A stretch of DNA of 64,000 bases from Berghia stephanieae (taxonomy: Eukaryota; Mollusca; Gastropoda; Nudibranchia; Aeolidiidae), in assembly GCA_034508935.3 (NCBI GenBank), contig CM067445.1:20886723-20950722 (forward strand). Reading direction: 5' to 3'. Under the pieces are notes generated by a model, which worked only from the letters and a program-made list of their open reading frames with translations, did no database searches and was not told the DNA's origin. A program made the position numbers and the translations under genes. Positions 46,315 through 60,200 of this stretch are shown one piece after another (within the stretch, counting starts at the first letter, position 1; every line of letters starts with the position of its first letter).

Positions 46315-47776
46315 ATGGGACCTTTCTTTAGCACAATCCCACTCTAGTGTTAAAAGGTACAAAATTTATTATCATTTGAACAGTATTAACAGGATTGCAA
46401 CCCTTTTGATAAGACACTAGTCTATCACGAAGCCTTTTTTGCGAGACCCAACAACTAAATAATTGCTGAGTTAACAGATGGGTCAGATATAAACCTAATC
46501 TAACTCAAACCGGGATTAAAACCTGTCCTATTGCTCTACTGCTCAAGCTTTAAGTTCCTGAAATGAAAAAGAAATCAGCTTTCCAAAACTGGAGATCAAT
46601 TTGGCTGGATAACTGAGTCACTTCTGGGTATAGTGGTAGCACATTGAAATCAGCAATCAGAGAGTCTGTGGAGAAGACTCTTATGTTCGGTAAAAGACCT
46701 GCATGCGTGGAAAAGCAGGACAGGGGGAGTTATTCTAAGAATGAACATACAAAGATTCTAAAACCAATATATCCTTGCGTCTATGTTTATGTTTTTAAGG
46801 GTTTTATGTCGCTTGCAACACATTAAGGTCATGTCAGCACCAGTAAAAAGGAAGAAAATGGGATAGTAAAAAGTTCTAGAATTACAATTGAAGCACCTAA
46901 GAAAAGGTAAGACAAAGGGGAATTAGTTCAAATAGGAGACAGATGTAGATTCCAAGAGATCCTTGATTCTAGTTTGTATTTATTTTAGTAACTAAATATA
47001 AAGACTATAAAATTAAACTTGAATTTAGCGGGAAATGGTAGGTCTATTTCCCTCTTTAACTTTGTAAAACAACATATTTTTATGTTTTTTCTTCAAATGC
47101 AGTGTTTGAATAATATTTCACTTTTAAAACAAACTCTTCACTGAAACCCAAATACAATTATTCAAAAATTTCTGTGGGTCTAAAATATCTCTCAACCTTA
47201 AATGACCAACGTTCATAAATACGACATTATTACAAGTGAAAATGTCACATTAATCCAATGTCAATCCAAGACGTTACCAAAATCCAAAAAGTATTTAAGA
47301 TAAAATGTCTCTCTCTCTCTTTTTTTTCTCCTCCTCTTCAATATCACGGTCAAGTCATAAAAACATTTGACTTTAACTTTTAACTCTTAAACACATTTTA
47401 AAGACAAAGATTAATAACACCAGCATGATTTTCCAACAAAAAACTGACAGACACTCCAACTCCTATATAACGAACTGCTGAAGAGGTTGGGAGGGGAGGG
47501 GGGGGGGGGATTAATTCGTTATAAAGATAGCTCATTACTTTGATGTAAACCAAATTAATAATTAATAATAGGGATAGGGACTAATTCATTCTGATGTAAT
47601 GCAATTTCAATAGTATAGCTAAGGGCAATAATCATGACAACTCTATACGGTGTTTTATATATATTATCAGTTTCTTCCCTTTATATTTATTGCTGGTACA
47701 CTAAATCATACACTGCGTCACACCAAGCCTTCGTTAATTTATATCCTGACACTTCCCCAAAACTTAGGTTACATTG

Positions 47777-47902
47777 CAAGGTGACGATCACTAAAGGAAA
47801 GTGAGTTGTCATTATTAGTAGGGCCCAATATAGCAAATGATCCCATTGGTTGTACTATTGAATAAAACTTACACTGTCCAATTTAGGGGTTGTCACCTTG
47901 AA
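47777..47902. mobile_element. Candidate MITE M5
   Basis: Terminal inverted repeats CAAGGTGACGATCACTAAAG and TTTAGGGGTTGTCACCTTG. GCGACGATCACCAAAAGAAA at 11218 is a related end. Confidence 0.55.
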
Positions 47903-48514
47903 TTGAGACAAAATGTGACTCACCGCCTTGAAATGGTATTATGTCAGGATGATTAAAGTGCTTAAAATTGAATTTATAACCAAAATTATCAGACTTGGGT
48001 TGAGTTTAAATGTTTTAATGACGAGAAGGAATATAAATTTTAGAGTACTAAATACCAACATGTCATATTCTTCATCGATTAACTTAAAGTTGACCTTTTA
48101 GCATTTGGTTCTTACCAAACGGTGTGTCACAAAGTTTCCAAGCAGTGTCAGGCTATGAGATCATATGCACTGGACTCTGGTCAACCACATGAGGCAAAGA
48201 TGTAAAATGTTATAGGATGTGAAAGGGTACTATAGTATCTGATTATATATGAAAACTTATATATCAACGTTTTATGTGAAAACTAGTTCATTAGAGAATG
48301 GCACAGGAATAACGAACAGTAAAGAAAAAACAAAAGGGAGAAGAAATAACTCATTTAAGGCAAAGGACGGCATAATGCGAGTTGGAGTGTTCTGAAAAAA
48401 AAAAAAGTTGAGAATCAATTCAGCCAGCTACCATCCATACAATTTACAATAAGTCTATAACATTCCAAATAAGAGTCCCTAGACAAAAAATTGTTTGAGC
48501 TCATTGTACTGTCA

Positions 48515-48815
48515 ACTGTAATAAACAAAAATGAATTTAACAGCTTCAAAAAAGAACAAAATACCAAACAGAAAGTTTTGGGCTCAACACCCTTCTTCAG
48601 CCGACAACAATGAAAACGGAATTACATTGTCAATCTGTTTTTTTTTAGTAATGTATTTATGTTTTCACTGCGTTTTTTTTTTGTTAGCTGAAGAAGGGTT
48701 TTGATTCCAAAACATACTGTGTTTGGTATTTTGTTCTTTTTTGAAGCTATTATATTCCTTTTTGTTTAGTAGTTTTTTCAGTCCAAAGCTTCAAGCAGCT
48801 TAGTATCATTTTGTA
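48515..48815. mobile_element. Foldback family M3 copy
   Basis: ATAAACAAAAATGAATTTAA, AATACCAAACAGAAAG, CAACACCCTTCTTCAGCCGA, then TTAGCTGAAGAAGGGTTTTG, GTGTTTGGTATTTTGTTC and CAAAGCTTCAAGCAGCTTAG. It sits just beyond the AKAP17A stop, so it may be in the 3' UTR. Confidence 0.75.
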
Positions 48816-48921
48816 CTGTCAACAGGTGGATGTCACAATACTAGAAAAGTAATTTGCTGCATAGGACATGAGTGAAGATTTGATCACATTTTTGGAGCCA
48901 TCTTTTGATTAATTGTAGTTT

Positions 48922-51234
48922 TCATCCTTCTTGACTGATCTCATTACCCTCGTTCATTTCGTGTGTTGAGCTGTCATCTAATGTGCTATGTTCCATGACA
49001 CCAGATGTGACATCAGCACCAGAATAGTCTTGCTTTTTGCCATCATCCCCTCTAACCCCAACCGAGTCTTCCAAACCTTTTTCTTCATCAACCCTTTTTT
49101 CTATAACATCATTTATTCTTGAATCATCTCTGCTTTCACTTCTCTCTCTACTTCTACTCCTTCGTTCTTCACCATTTCTTCGTTTGTTGAAATTTCTCTC
49201 TCTCTCCTCACTGACACTTCTTTTAGAATTACTACTTTCCTTATTGCCCCTCTCATTCTTTTCTCTCTCAACGCTTTCACTTCTTTCTCTACTCCGCTGT
49301 TTCTCTTCTCTCACTCCTTTTTCTTTCACATCTTTCAATCCTGAATAATCTCTACCTTCACTCCTCTCCCTACTTCTACTTCGTTCTTCTTCTCCATTTC
49401 TTCGTTTATTAAAGTTTCTCTCTCTCTCTCTTCACTTTCACTTCTTTTAGTTTGACTTTTTTCATCATCATCCCTCCTACTCCGTTGCCTTTCAATACTT
49501 TTACTTCTTTCTCTACTCCTGTTCCTCTGTTTACTTTTACTGCTACTCCTACTTGCATCATCTTTACTTCGACTCCTATGCCTTCTCGAATTTTCTCTAC
49601 TCCTGCTTCGCTCTTTACTTCTGCTTTCCTCTCTGCTTCTGTGTCTGCTTCTGCCACGCTCATCATCACTTCTGCTTCTATGTCTCCTCCTACTATGGCT
49701 TCTCTCTCGACTTCTGCTACGGCTACGATCCTTACTTCTGGTTCTACGCTTACTAGAGCTTCTATGTTCTTTGCTCCTGCTTCTACTTCCCTTTTCACTT
49801 CTAGATCTGCTCCTGTGCCTGCTTTCCTTGCTTCTGCTTCTTCTTCTTCTATCTCCACTTCTACTCCTACTTCTTCTATGACTGCCTCTGCTTCTATTTC
49901 TTCCTCTGCTCCGACTTCTACTCCTGCTTCGACTACTACGGCTGTCAGAACTTCGACTTCTCCTCCTGTCCCTGTCTCTACTATAACTCCTACTTCTCCT
50001 ATGTCTCTTCCGACGTTTGCTTTTACGATGCCTGCCACTGCCATGGTCATCGTCATCACCCCTTCTGTGGAAAGGAACATTTACCTGCAAAGGTTGGGCA
50101 TATCTGCCAGTTACATCCTTCATCTGATTATTCATGCCATAAAAATCACCGGGGAATCTTGGAGGAAACATCGGCATTGCAGGGAAAGGGGGCATGATCC
50201 CTAGACCACCACCTCTAATTCCCCTACCCCCTCTCATTGGTGGACCACCTCTACCTCCACGACCACCACGTCCACCACGGAAATAAGGGTGTCTAAAACG
50301 CATGTCCATGGGACCTGGAAACATCATGGGAAAAGGGGGCATTCCTGGTGGGAAAGGCAGCATAACTCCTCCTGGTCCTGGCATCATTGGTGGCATTCCT
50401 TCAGGTGGACTTTGATGCCGTCCACGGCGGTAATCTCTATCTCTGCTTCCACTTCGACTGCGCCTACCTTTACTTCGACTCCTGTCCCTGCTACGACTCC
50501 TTGACTTAGATTCTCTTTTGTATCTATTTTCACTTTTCTCTCGCCTTTCTTTATCATCAACATCAAAGTCATCACTCAGCTGTTCTACACTACCACTCCT
50601 CTGTCTTTCCCCTCCCCCTCCTCCTCTCTCCCTATCACTACCACTTCTCCTCATCCTAGTCTCATTTTCAAAACTCTTATCCTTGGGAAACCGTCTTCTT
50701 GCCCTACCATCATTATCATCAACATCTTTCTCTGACTTGACACGATCACCATATCTTGGGGGTGTTAAACTTCCTTCTCTCGCATTCCTACCCCTTGGGT
50801 TTCTATTTCTAATTCTCTCTCTATTATCATCTCTCTGCTCGCCACCACCACCAATTCTATACCTATCACTGCGATCACTGCCATCGTTACTCCCCCTCAC
50901 ATCTCCAACAAACTCATTCCTACGTCTCCCTCCTATTCCTCCTCCATCCCTTCTCCCTCTGCCTGTTCTTCTATCTCTGTCATTCCATTCTCTACCCCTT
51001 TCCTTTCTTTCTCCACCATCATTCTCCACCTCCTCCCTACCCATCTTGACAGCTATGGTAGGCATTCCTCTTCTTCCTCCACTTTTGATATTTACAATAC
51101 GGCTGGTCACAGATTTAGATTTCCCATGGCGTGGACTATCCATATCCATATCCAAATCCGTGTTTTTTGAGTCCTCTCTCCACGCTCTCATCTTGTTTGC
51201 TTTCAGAACCCTGGCTAATACACTGCTGCCACCC
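48922..51234 (-). CDS. AKAP17A: AKAP17A final exon: RS/RGG/Pro-Met tail with a frame break
   Basis: The exon joins in phase to 55949-55518: codon AA|G, then GGT GGC. It encodes an Arg/Asp/Gly-rich segment, an MPPMMPGPGG-type Pro/Met-rich stretch, an RGG box (GGRGGRGGRGGPPMRGGRG) near 50205-50280, then hundreds of residues of RS/RD/RE dipeptides. RS tails are typical of speckle proteins; the Pro/Met and RGG portion is not one I recall in vertebrate AKAP17A. The frame used at the 5' end of the exon stops at 49335. After a TC run (GA on the coding strand) at 49417-49430, a second frame carries the RS character on to a TGA at 48922. Two blocks in the exon's 3' part (about 49120-49265 and 49310-49450) are diverged duplicates of each other. 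I cannot tell a real allele from a sequencing or assembly slip. Confidence 0.8.
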
Positions 51235-54200
51235 CTGGTAGAGAAGTAAAAAAATGCATACAATTAGAAAATAAAAGTCCAATTTGGTATTTCCTACATA
51301 CAAAGGTTAAGATAACATATTTACCCTAACAAGGAAAAAAAAATTGATATTTAGTAAAGAAGACACTCACAAATGAATAAGCCTGAAAATAATTGAATTT
51401 ACTGCAATGCTATTAACTCTATCACATAGCGGCCAACTTTACAAAGGGCTAAAACGGGACACCCTAACGCAACATACCGTCATGACCCAAAACAGTAGCA
51501 TGTCTGGACGATTATGTAATATAATCTAGATTTAGAGCTTTTTTCTGTTCCTTGCTTTAATTCTCTAGTCAAAACCAACAAGTCGTTTCCATACATATAA
51601 TCCGACCAATATTTTTAACCCTGGATTGCCAAATCACGACAGTCCCAATTTTATCAGGACAGTTGGCCTCTATGTTATCAGGTGCAATGTTTGCGACATA
51701 AAAGCCACAAAATTGAGGCATACTGCTGTCAACAATATTGATAACGTTAAAAATCAGTTTCCTTGAATTAAGTTTATAAAGCAAAATAATATAATCGTTT
51801 AAGTGTGCTCAAACAAGCAAGGAGCAAAACTTAACATTTAGGAATAGGTATTTGTATTAGGTAAATGCATATATCACAGATTCTGCTCACGGCGAATAAA
51901 ACTAACTTAATTTTTGACTCTTTAGTTTTTGCTTTGATCTTGCTGTATCCCCCGTGCCACCCACTGTGCATCTTCCCCTGTCGCCCATTCCACTCCCCTG
52001 ATCACAGGCAAATCACTGATAACAGGGAACTTCACCTGTCACAAGTGATTAATTACCTGCACCTTCGTCAGTTGAAACAAGGGGAGGTAAGGGAGGTCCG
52101 AAAACAAGGGTGATATTGTCAAAAAATTCATAAGAAATGCACTCCTTACATCATTTAATACTGGCAACCTATGTGTCACAGACAATTTCTTATTTTTTTC
52201 AATATTTTAAATTTCTGTCGTAATTATATATATTTTTGTGAAGTGCCAATTGGATTATAAAGCAGATAAGAATATTTCAAATTAGTGAGTGAAATTGTTC
52301 TGTCCACCGTATATCAATGATTAAAATATTTTTAAAACATGTTTTGTCACCATGAGGGTCATATTTTCTTACACCCTAAAATAATTCAATAAATTTGCAA
52401 TTAGTATGTCCAAGAAGTACGCTTAATTCACACGAAATAAAAAAGTTATGATTATTTAAAATCTGGGCAATCCGTTGTGTGAAATAACATTATTATTTTT
52501 GGTTGAGTGATTTTATTTTTTTATATTAATTTTATTTGTGGCACTGAAATAATTTTTTTTGTACTTCAGACAAGGATGGAACATTCTCTTGAAACTCATA
52601 TAACTAAACTAAATAATCTATGTAGACTTTGTGGCAAAAGATGTTTGAAAAGAGGAGGTGGGAGAAGCAATTTAAAAAGATAAAGAAAAATTTGCATGAC
52701 ATGAAAGAATGTAAAGAAAGTATCATCGGACCAGTTAGAAAAGCAATACAACATGTTTTAGATCGGAATAAAATTGTCAGACAAGCATTTCACGGTGGCC
52801 ACTTCATTGCCAATCACTGCCACAAATACATAAAGAAAGTAATCTACAGAGACCTTACAAAGACAGCTATACATGCAGTTAGTACAAACACCCAAAGAGA
52901 CACCCTAATCACGAAAATAATTCAACTTGAGATCAAATATAATACTTTAAATGACAGCTACAGAGATGTACATAAATTAGTATCCCATTCAAATCCCATG
53001 TCATCAGAAGAAATTAAAAGAGCAGAGGAAGCCGTCGCAAGGTATTTGCAGAATTACAGAGAAGCATTCCCTCACTCAATTACCCCCAAATTACATATAT
53101 TGGAAATGCACTGCATTGACTGGTTTAAGCGATATAAGATAGGTTTAGGATTCCATGGCGAGCAAGGTGGTCAACTGCTCCATTCTAGCATAGGGAAGAT
53201 TGAAAAAAGAGCAGGAGGACTTCGAAGTGAAAAAGCAAAATTGTCTTTCACAATGGAAACATCATTGCTTCAAGTTGAACCAGACGTCAGTACTTCATAA
53301 AGGCCTCTAATAATAATCCTAAATTTTAGAATGATATCTCTCCTTTCTGGTTGGTGTTGAAAATAGATGAGAAACTATTGTTAAACTTGTTTATTTGTTT
53401 TCATAATGGTGTTGCATGCATTGTGATTAGACATGAAACTTTGTTAGTTGTGATGTGTGAAAATAGAAGAGAGAGAGTGATAGAAATATTTCTTAGTAAA
53501 TTTATTACTGACAATGTGATCGGGAACGTGACAGACCATAGAATTTATATTATTAATTAATGAAATATGTCATCAAGTGAATCTTATTCATAAGGAATGA
53601 TTGGATATCAGTTTTATAAGACACACACTAACACGTACCTTCCAGTCATCACTGTGACTGGCTAATTTGTGGACAGGATACTGGTGGATTTGATAAGGAG
53701 TTACCACAATATCAAGACCTCTCACAGGACTGCCAGGTCTGAACAGGCCACAAAACTTACATACACTTTTTCCTCATTCTCTTCTCCTTCTGATTATCTC
53801 AAAATTATTTGCCTGTACGGTGACTTATGCTATTTATTCACACGTTTCTTACCGATTATAGTTATGATCTTGCATTGAATTATAGTACAACTCATGGAGA
53901 GTGGCGTTGTAAAACCATTCGGTTCATAGCCATACAAATGGTATGACAATATTCTTTACATTATGAAGAACGAGAATATATGAATAAGAAAAAGTTACGT
54001 CAACGGATTATTGAGCAACGATTATTTGAAAATATCAATAAAATGCAGAATCGGAGAGAAAAAAATACAGGTAGCGAAAATGCTGACGCCAGTAGCATGA
54101 TGAGTCATCGACCTGTCACAACTTGATTAATTACCCTCCCACCGGTGGAGCGCTGGCTCAAACTAAAAGTTCGAGTTTTAGTCGCCGTGTGCTCCTCTGT

Positions 54201-57200
54201 TTTGTCAACACAGTGAACACTATTAAGAGGACAGCACACATGTAAACTATTTTTTTAAAGGGCCAGTGGTTTCTACAAGAGACATAGAAATCACAAAATC
54301 ACACAATTAATAAAAACAACAAATCTTCACTTTAATGTTTGTCTGAATATTATACATTACGGAGAATATTCTCTCTTTATTGGTAGCACCTTTGCATTGA
54401 TTTAATCACTGGTAATTCATTCAACTCCTTTGATAATGAATATATTATGGTTTCCCTCTCAGACCATATCATTGGAGACCGCTTATGTTTTTCACACTAA
54501 TGCTAATAATTGGGTTATTATTTTGGTGGGTTTACCTTTTCTTTTTTTTTTTTTCAGAGTGATTCAAATTGTTTAACTACTGATGTGATAAGCAAGGGTG
54601 AAGTTTGGAAGAAGCAAACTTGAGCTTGAGCTTTTGTATATAACGCAATATCCACTAAACGTACTCAAAGCGCTTTACAAAGGGTCCCTGATCAAATAAG
54701 AGAGAATCTTTCGTCAGTTTGAGTGCACAAACAGCCTTAATTAATATAAGGGTACAGAAAAGCAATCTTAAAAAATTCAATTTATATTATCATATGGATC
54801 CTGGGCAAGTTAAGTTTAAAATTTGTTGTGATACTTTTCATACTGGGGAAATGAATGTCCTTGAAGTTAATGCTTACAATAAAATCTCTGAATAGGATTC
54901 AATAGTCTGATTTCACATCTACCCAGCAACGAGCAGCTTGGCTCTAAACAAAGAAAATCAGTACTTTATATTCTTCATGCTGGCTAGAACTTTTTCACAC
55001 ACCATGTGATCAGAATGTATAAAGGTATGATGATCAGATTATAATGTTTTTCTCCTCTGGATACACTTTTATGCTTGCCGAAGAAGCATTTCATAAGGGT
55101 GTCTGCCATTGTACTGATAGTTTAGAACCAGTTACTAAGTTACTATGCGTCATTAAGAGGGAAGTGACATCACGACTGTTGAACCCTATTGTGATAAATT
55201 CTGTGGTGCAAAAAATGAAGTGGGTAGAGAAAAGCCAGAGGACAATAGAGAATAAAAACTTTTGAGGTGATTGGGAGTTGAACTCAGGACCTGTAACAGT
55301 TAGATCTTGGGTTTAAAACTCCCCCATCAATGCAAAAGATATTATTCTCTATTGGCACTTCTCTACTCCCTTCATTTCTTGTTATTATCAAAAAAACAGT
55401 ACTTGCTCCACTCACTTTTCCGAAGGTTTAAATACAGTATACATTGCTTGTTATATAATTTTCATCAATTGATGAACACACACCCGCACATAAATGAATT
55501 ACAATGTTGATACTCACTTGTCATCACTGGCATCACTCTCGTCTCCAGATTCCTCTTCCTTATCATCATCCTCATCCTCATCACTATCATCTGACGAAGT
55601 CCCCCATGAGAATGCGGCGTCAGTTGTTTGTTTTTTCTCGCTAGTACTCCTGATTTTTATAGGTTGTTTTAGATTCAGTCGACCCACACCAATATTCTTT
55701 GACATTCCTGGCACTTGTGTCTTTTTAACCTCCAAATTCAGATCTTTCTTGGAATGTTCAGGTGGTTTATTTTTATCTTTGGGAATAATCCTCATACTTT
55801 TCTTTTTGTCCTGGGGTATCTCGTCCTCATCATCTTCACTCACATCAGAATATGAATCCAATCCTTTTTTTCTTTTCTGCCCACTCTCCTCTCCTGATTT
55901 CTTCATGATGACTGCGCTTTTTAATTTGACAGTTCCTGATATCTTTTTTCTGGAATAAAAAAAAATCTATAAATGATTGAAGTAAAGTCAGTTAATTTCT
56001 CTGTATTTTGGTTTCATTTTGCAGGTTCGTTTTTTTTTTTTTTTTCTTTTTTGTTCTGTTATTATTTTTCTTTTTTGGCTTGGTGTTGTTCTTGAATCTG
56101 GTTATTTAATATCTAACTCATACTGATTTTTGTTCTATCATCCAAAACCAAATAAAGACTATGCATGCTATAAGAAGGAAACTTACAATATATATAGGAA
56201 ACAAGTGATTATCTAACTTTATCATACTTTAGAATTAACATTTATATACATATTTTTTTTAATAGCTTTTTTTCATCAATATTTTTGGTAAAGTATACAG
56301 TAAAAGAAGTCAATCTTTAAAATGTCTAAATTAACCCAAATAAAATGATTAAAACAAAAAATAAATTCTTGAGAGATTTATTTTCCTCCTGATTTAATTA
56401 GTTGTCGACAGGTCTATCAAAACCAAACATTTTAAACAATATCTTCATTTCCATAAGCCTGATGTGCACACTTTATGAACTGGAAACAAAACTACTGAAT
56501 CGGAATACTGCTGAAGGGTGGTAAATGTATTTTTTCATGACAATAGCCATTATTAAGGCTAGCTTTCTTACCTTAGCTCTTCCCGCTGAATTTCTTGTTT
56601 CTGTTCCTCCTTAGCCTTGAAGTTCTTTAAAATCTTATTTCTCAATTCTTCTTCCTGAGGAGAGGAATACAAAAACACAGAATTTAACTTAAAAGGATAA
56701 ATAGATATTGAACGAAAACAAATATCTTTGTTTCTCTGTATTGGAAAAATAAGTAGAACTCTTATACACTTCCCAAAAACATTTATCAATTGATGAATTT
56801 TTTAAAATACAGATAAACGCGAGCATAGCGAGTATATATTTTAGTAGTTAGTTCGTTCTTTTGCACAAGTGGACAAAATGGTAAATATACCATATATATA
56901 AAGAAAGACCAAAAAAATGACAATTACTCAATTGATTAACTAGCGGGTTGAAAAGAATAATTTACCTGCTTTTGTAATTTCAATTTCTTCTTGATTTCTT
57001 CCTCTGCTTTTCTTTTTTCCTCGTCTTCCTTTTCTTTCTTCTCTTTTTCAAGTTGCTGTAGCCTTTCTGCTTCCAATTCCTTTTCTTTTTGCTCTATGTA
57101 TTTCTTCAAGCGTATGGCCTTGATAAAGGAAAAAAATTTACTTAATTCACAACATCAAGAAAACAATATGATGAGAGTAGATAGTCATATACTGAGGTAT

Positions 57201-60200
57201 TCAAATTTTTTTTTTTTAAATGAACGAAGATTATGAGTTAAAGTTTTGTTTTTGATCAAATTCATCAACAGAACAACAGCCTATGAATTGATATTTTTTT
57301 TATGCATTAATGGGTTTCAAGAAATAATAGTAATGGCTTTTGAATACATACAAAAACTAACACCACTTGACATCTAATGAGAGAAAAAAAAAGCTGTAGT
57401 TAAAAAAAAAAAAAGAAGAAAAAGGATAAAGTTTTATTATAACATCCTTTCAGGAATTTCAGTTGTTTTTTAAAAGTGTCATATCTGTTATAAAATTAAA
57501 CTGCTAAAAGAATGTGTAGTGCAAAGCCATTCAGAATAAAACTTCTACAGGACTGTATAAAGCAAAGTCAATCAAACTGATACTGTTATCTGGGTTTATA
57601 CCTTGACACGTTCGAATAGTTCAGTCAACAACCTCAAAGACTCCAATTTCCTTTGGGCAATAAGAAATCGCCTCTCTTCCAAGGCAATTTTGTATTTCAT
57701 TCTCTCTTCCTCCTCCTTTCGCTTCTTCTCCAATTTCATCTGCCTTCTCTTTTCCTCTCGTTCTTTCCGCCTGTCCTCTTTTCTCTGTAACTTCTCCTGC
57801 TTTTTTCTTTCCTTTTCCCTCTCTTCTTCTTCTTTCTTTCTCCTGTAAATAACATGTCATTGAAAAAATGGTTTAGAGAAATTAAAACCTGGGTCAGCCA
57901 AATCTATTTTTAAAAATTGCAGATTCACCTTTCCTAGCTGTGTTTATATCAAAAGCTTTACTTTAAACCTGGCCACAATAATTTTAACAAAAATTGTACA
58001 TGTTCCATGCACCAAAACAATTTCTTTCAAGCTTATTTGTATTGCTTCAGTATCATAGTTGATTTGGAAGGCACAAAGATAGACATATTGTAAATAGTCA
58101 TAAACATATTACCAAGCAAATCTGCCACAGGCAAAAAGACAAATTTTAAATTTCCCTCCCCAAAAATTTTGAGAGAAAAAAATGGTTTCCCTTGCAGTGC
58201 AACATTTCCACCACCTCGTCACCCACCCCTTTCCCAAATCAGAATACTTATAAGGATAAAGATAATCTATGACTTAAAATGAAAACGAAAACAATGCTGG
58301 AAAGAAATTAATGCAGATGCATCTGTCTGAAATTTGAAGAATAAATTATAATACTAAATTGGAATAGAAGCTTCAATTTAATTTATGACAAAATTCAACA
58401 GAATACAATAACAATTTTATAAAAGACGTGCCATAGTAGTAGAAGCAGCAGCAGTTGTAGTAATAGTAGTAGTAGTAAGAGTAGTAAGCAGTAAGAGTAG
58501 AAGCACTAGTAGTAGCAGCAACAATAATGTATTCTATTTCATTTCACACCTCCTTACTAAGGAGCAGTCTATCTCATGTTCTATCATTGTTTTGTCATCA
58601 TTAAATAAACAACACCATCCTCTCATTTCTCATTCGCCTTTTGTGTCTCAGTCATCGTGATTTGTTTATAAAGGGAAATCCTAAGTATCCACATCACCTG
58701 TCTAAGGAAATTAAATTTGGGCTTCTATTCCTTTTTATTATTTTTATTTAGTGTGAAAAAAAGATTATGACAATATCGTTTTTAAACAAATAGCTGTACA
58801 AAATGGATTTGCCATAAATCTAGTACTTCTCTCCCCTATTCTAAGCATGACAAACAATGACGAAATTAAATCCATCAAGTAGGAAGATTTTTTCAAAGCC
58901 TTTGTCACAGAAAAACAAATACAAATTAAATACTTTAATGTGCATGAACATATACACAAATGCATGTGTTTATACTCCACCCTCCACATACAAACATACA
59001 CACATACATACAATACATATATACATTTAAAGAAACATTGTAGAATAGCATCTGAACTAATATCTTTAACCATAAAGTCTTACCTTTCATCTTCCTTCTT
59101 TCTCTCTTCTTCTTCCTTTTCTCGCCTTGCTCTTTCCAGTCTCTCTCTTTCTAAGGCTTCTAATTTTTCCCTCTCAATTCTTCGACGTCTTATATTTTTC
59201 TCTGACAAGTGTTTGGTTTTATCAAAATCCACCTGCAAAGAAAATATATAATGTTAAATCACTCATTTCAAATTTTATATCTAATACGATTATATTATGA
59301 ATCCATCATTCATTGATCACATGTTCCACTCAAGGCTTTCAACTGAAAAAAAAAATCTTATTTCAAACTGCCAAGCCAGACCCTTTACGCATTATAATAA
59401 TAATAATAATAATAATATATGGTTTTTATATAGCGCCTTACCCCGTATATCAACAAACTCAAAGCGCTTAACAGTAACGTGGCTACTTTCACTCAAACAT
59501 GCAATATGAAACAAAGCAATATAATTCTACAGTACTACAAATTAAAAAGAAAAGCTTTATCTAAATAGCATTCCTGATTATCTTTACCCACTGGTTTAGA
59601 AATCAAATCAAGAGTTTAATCATTTCTATTCAACAATTTCTCAACCCAAAAATAGTCTTATTAGATTAAGTATAAAAATTGTTATTGCCAAATTAGAAGG
59701 TCAATTGTGATCACATTGTAACTTTTGTAGGAAAACTTGTAAAGCAAAGAGACCTGGATAAATCTGCGCTATGTTTCAATTTATTTTCAATAATCCATAT
59801 CTAATATCTTATATTTTGTTACGTGCTCTATGATAGACCAGCTTCCTACTATTATAAAGAAAGAAGTGAGCAATTGATAATTTCTGTTTTACAATTTAGA
59901 TTATCTATCATGCTATAATCAAAATATGTGGTAAAAATCAAGTTTCAAAAACCCAAGCTAGGGCAAGGAGTTAATGATTAATTTGGGATTAACCCTCTCC
60001 TTACCAACCATAGGAAAATCGTCACATTCGTTACGATGCAACCGACAATTATTCTTATACTGATTTCTCTTGTGCATCACAAAATCTAAACAAATGCTTT
60101 GATTACAGCTATGAATACTTAACACTGTGTTGTAGACACCATTTTGCTGAACAACATTCTGTATTGAATGCACTTGTTACATTTTTGTTTGATTAGGAAA

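Larger units (their letters stand above)
45301..48921 (-). other. Probable AKAP17A 3' UTR and downstream flank
   Basis: Contains a poly(A) tract (46.26 kb), a CT/T-rich patch (47.31 kb), a G run (47.50 kb), M5 and M3. Several AATAAA signals occur on the minus strand (for example near 46365 and 46980), but I cannot choose the true end. Confidence 0.4.

Noticed and set aside
50080-50100. GT...AG pair (CAG|GTAAATG ... CCACAG) inside the AKAP17A last exon
   Set aside because: The segment is only about 20 nt, too short for an intron, and removing it is not needed to keep the frame.
49452-51249. Long plus-strand and other-frame ORFs opposite the AKAP17A last exon
   Set aside because: They are shadows of the purine-biased RS-coding sequence read antisense or out of frame.
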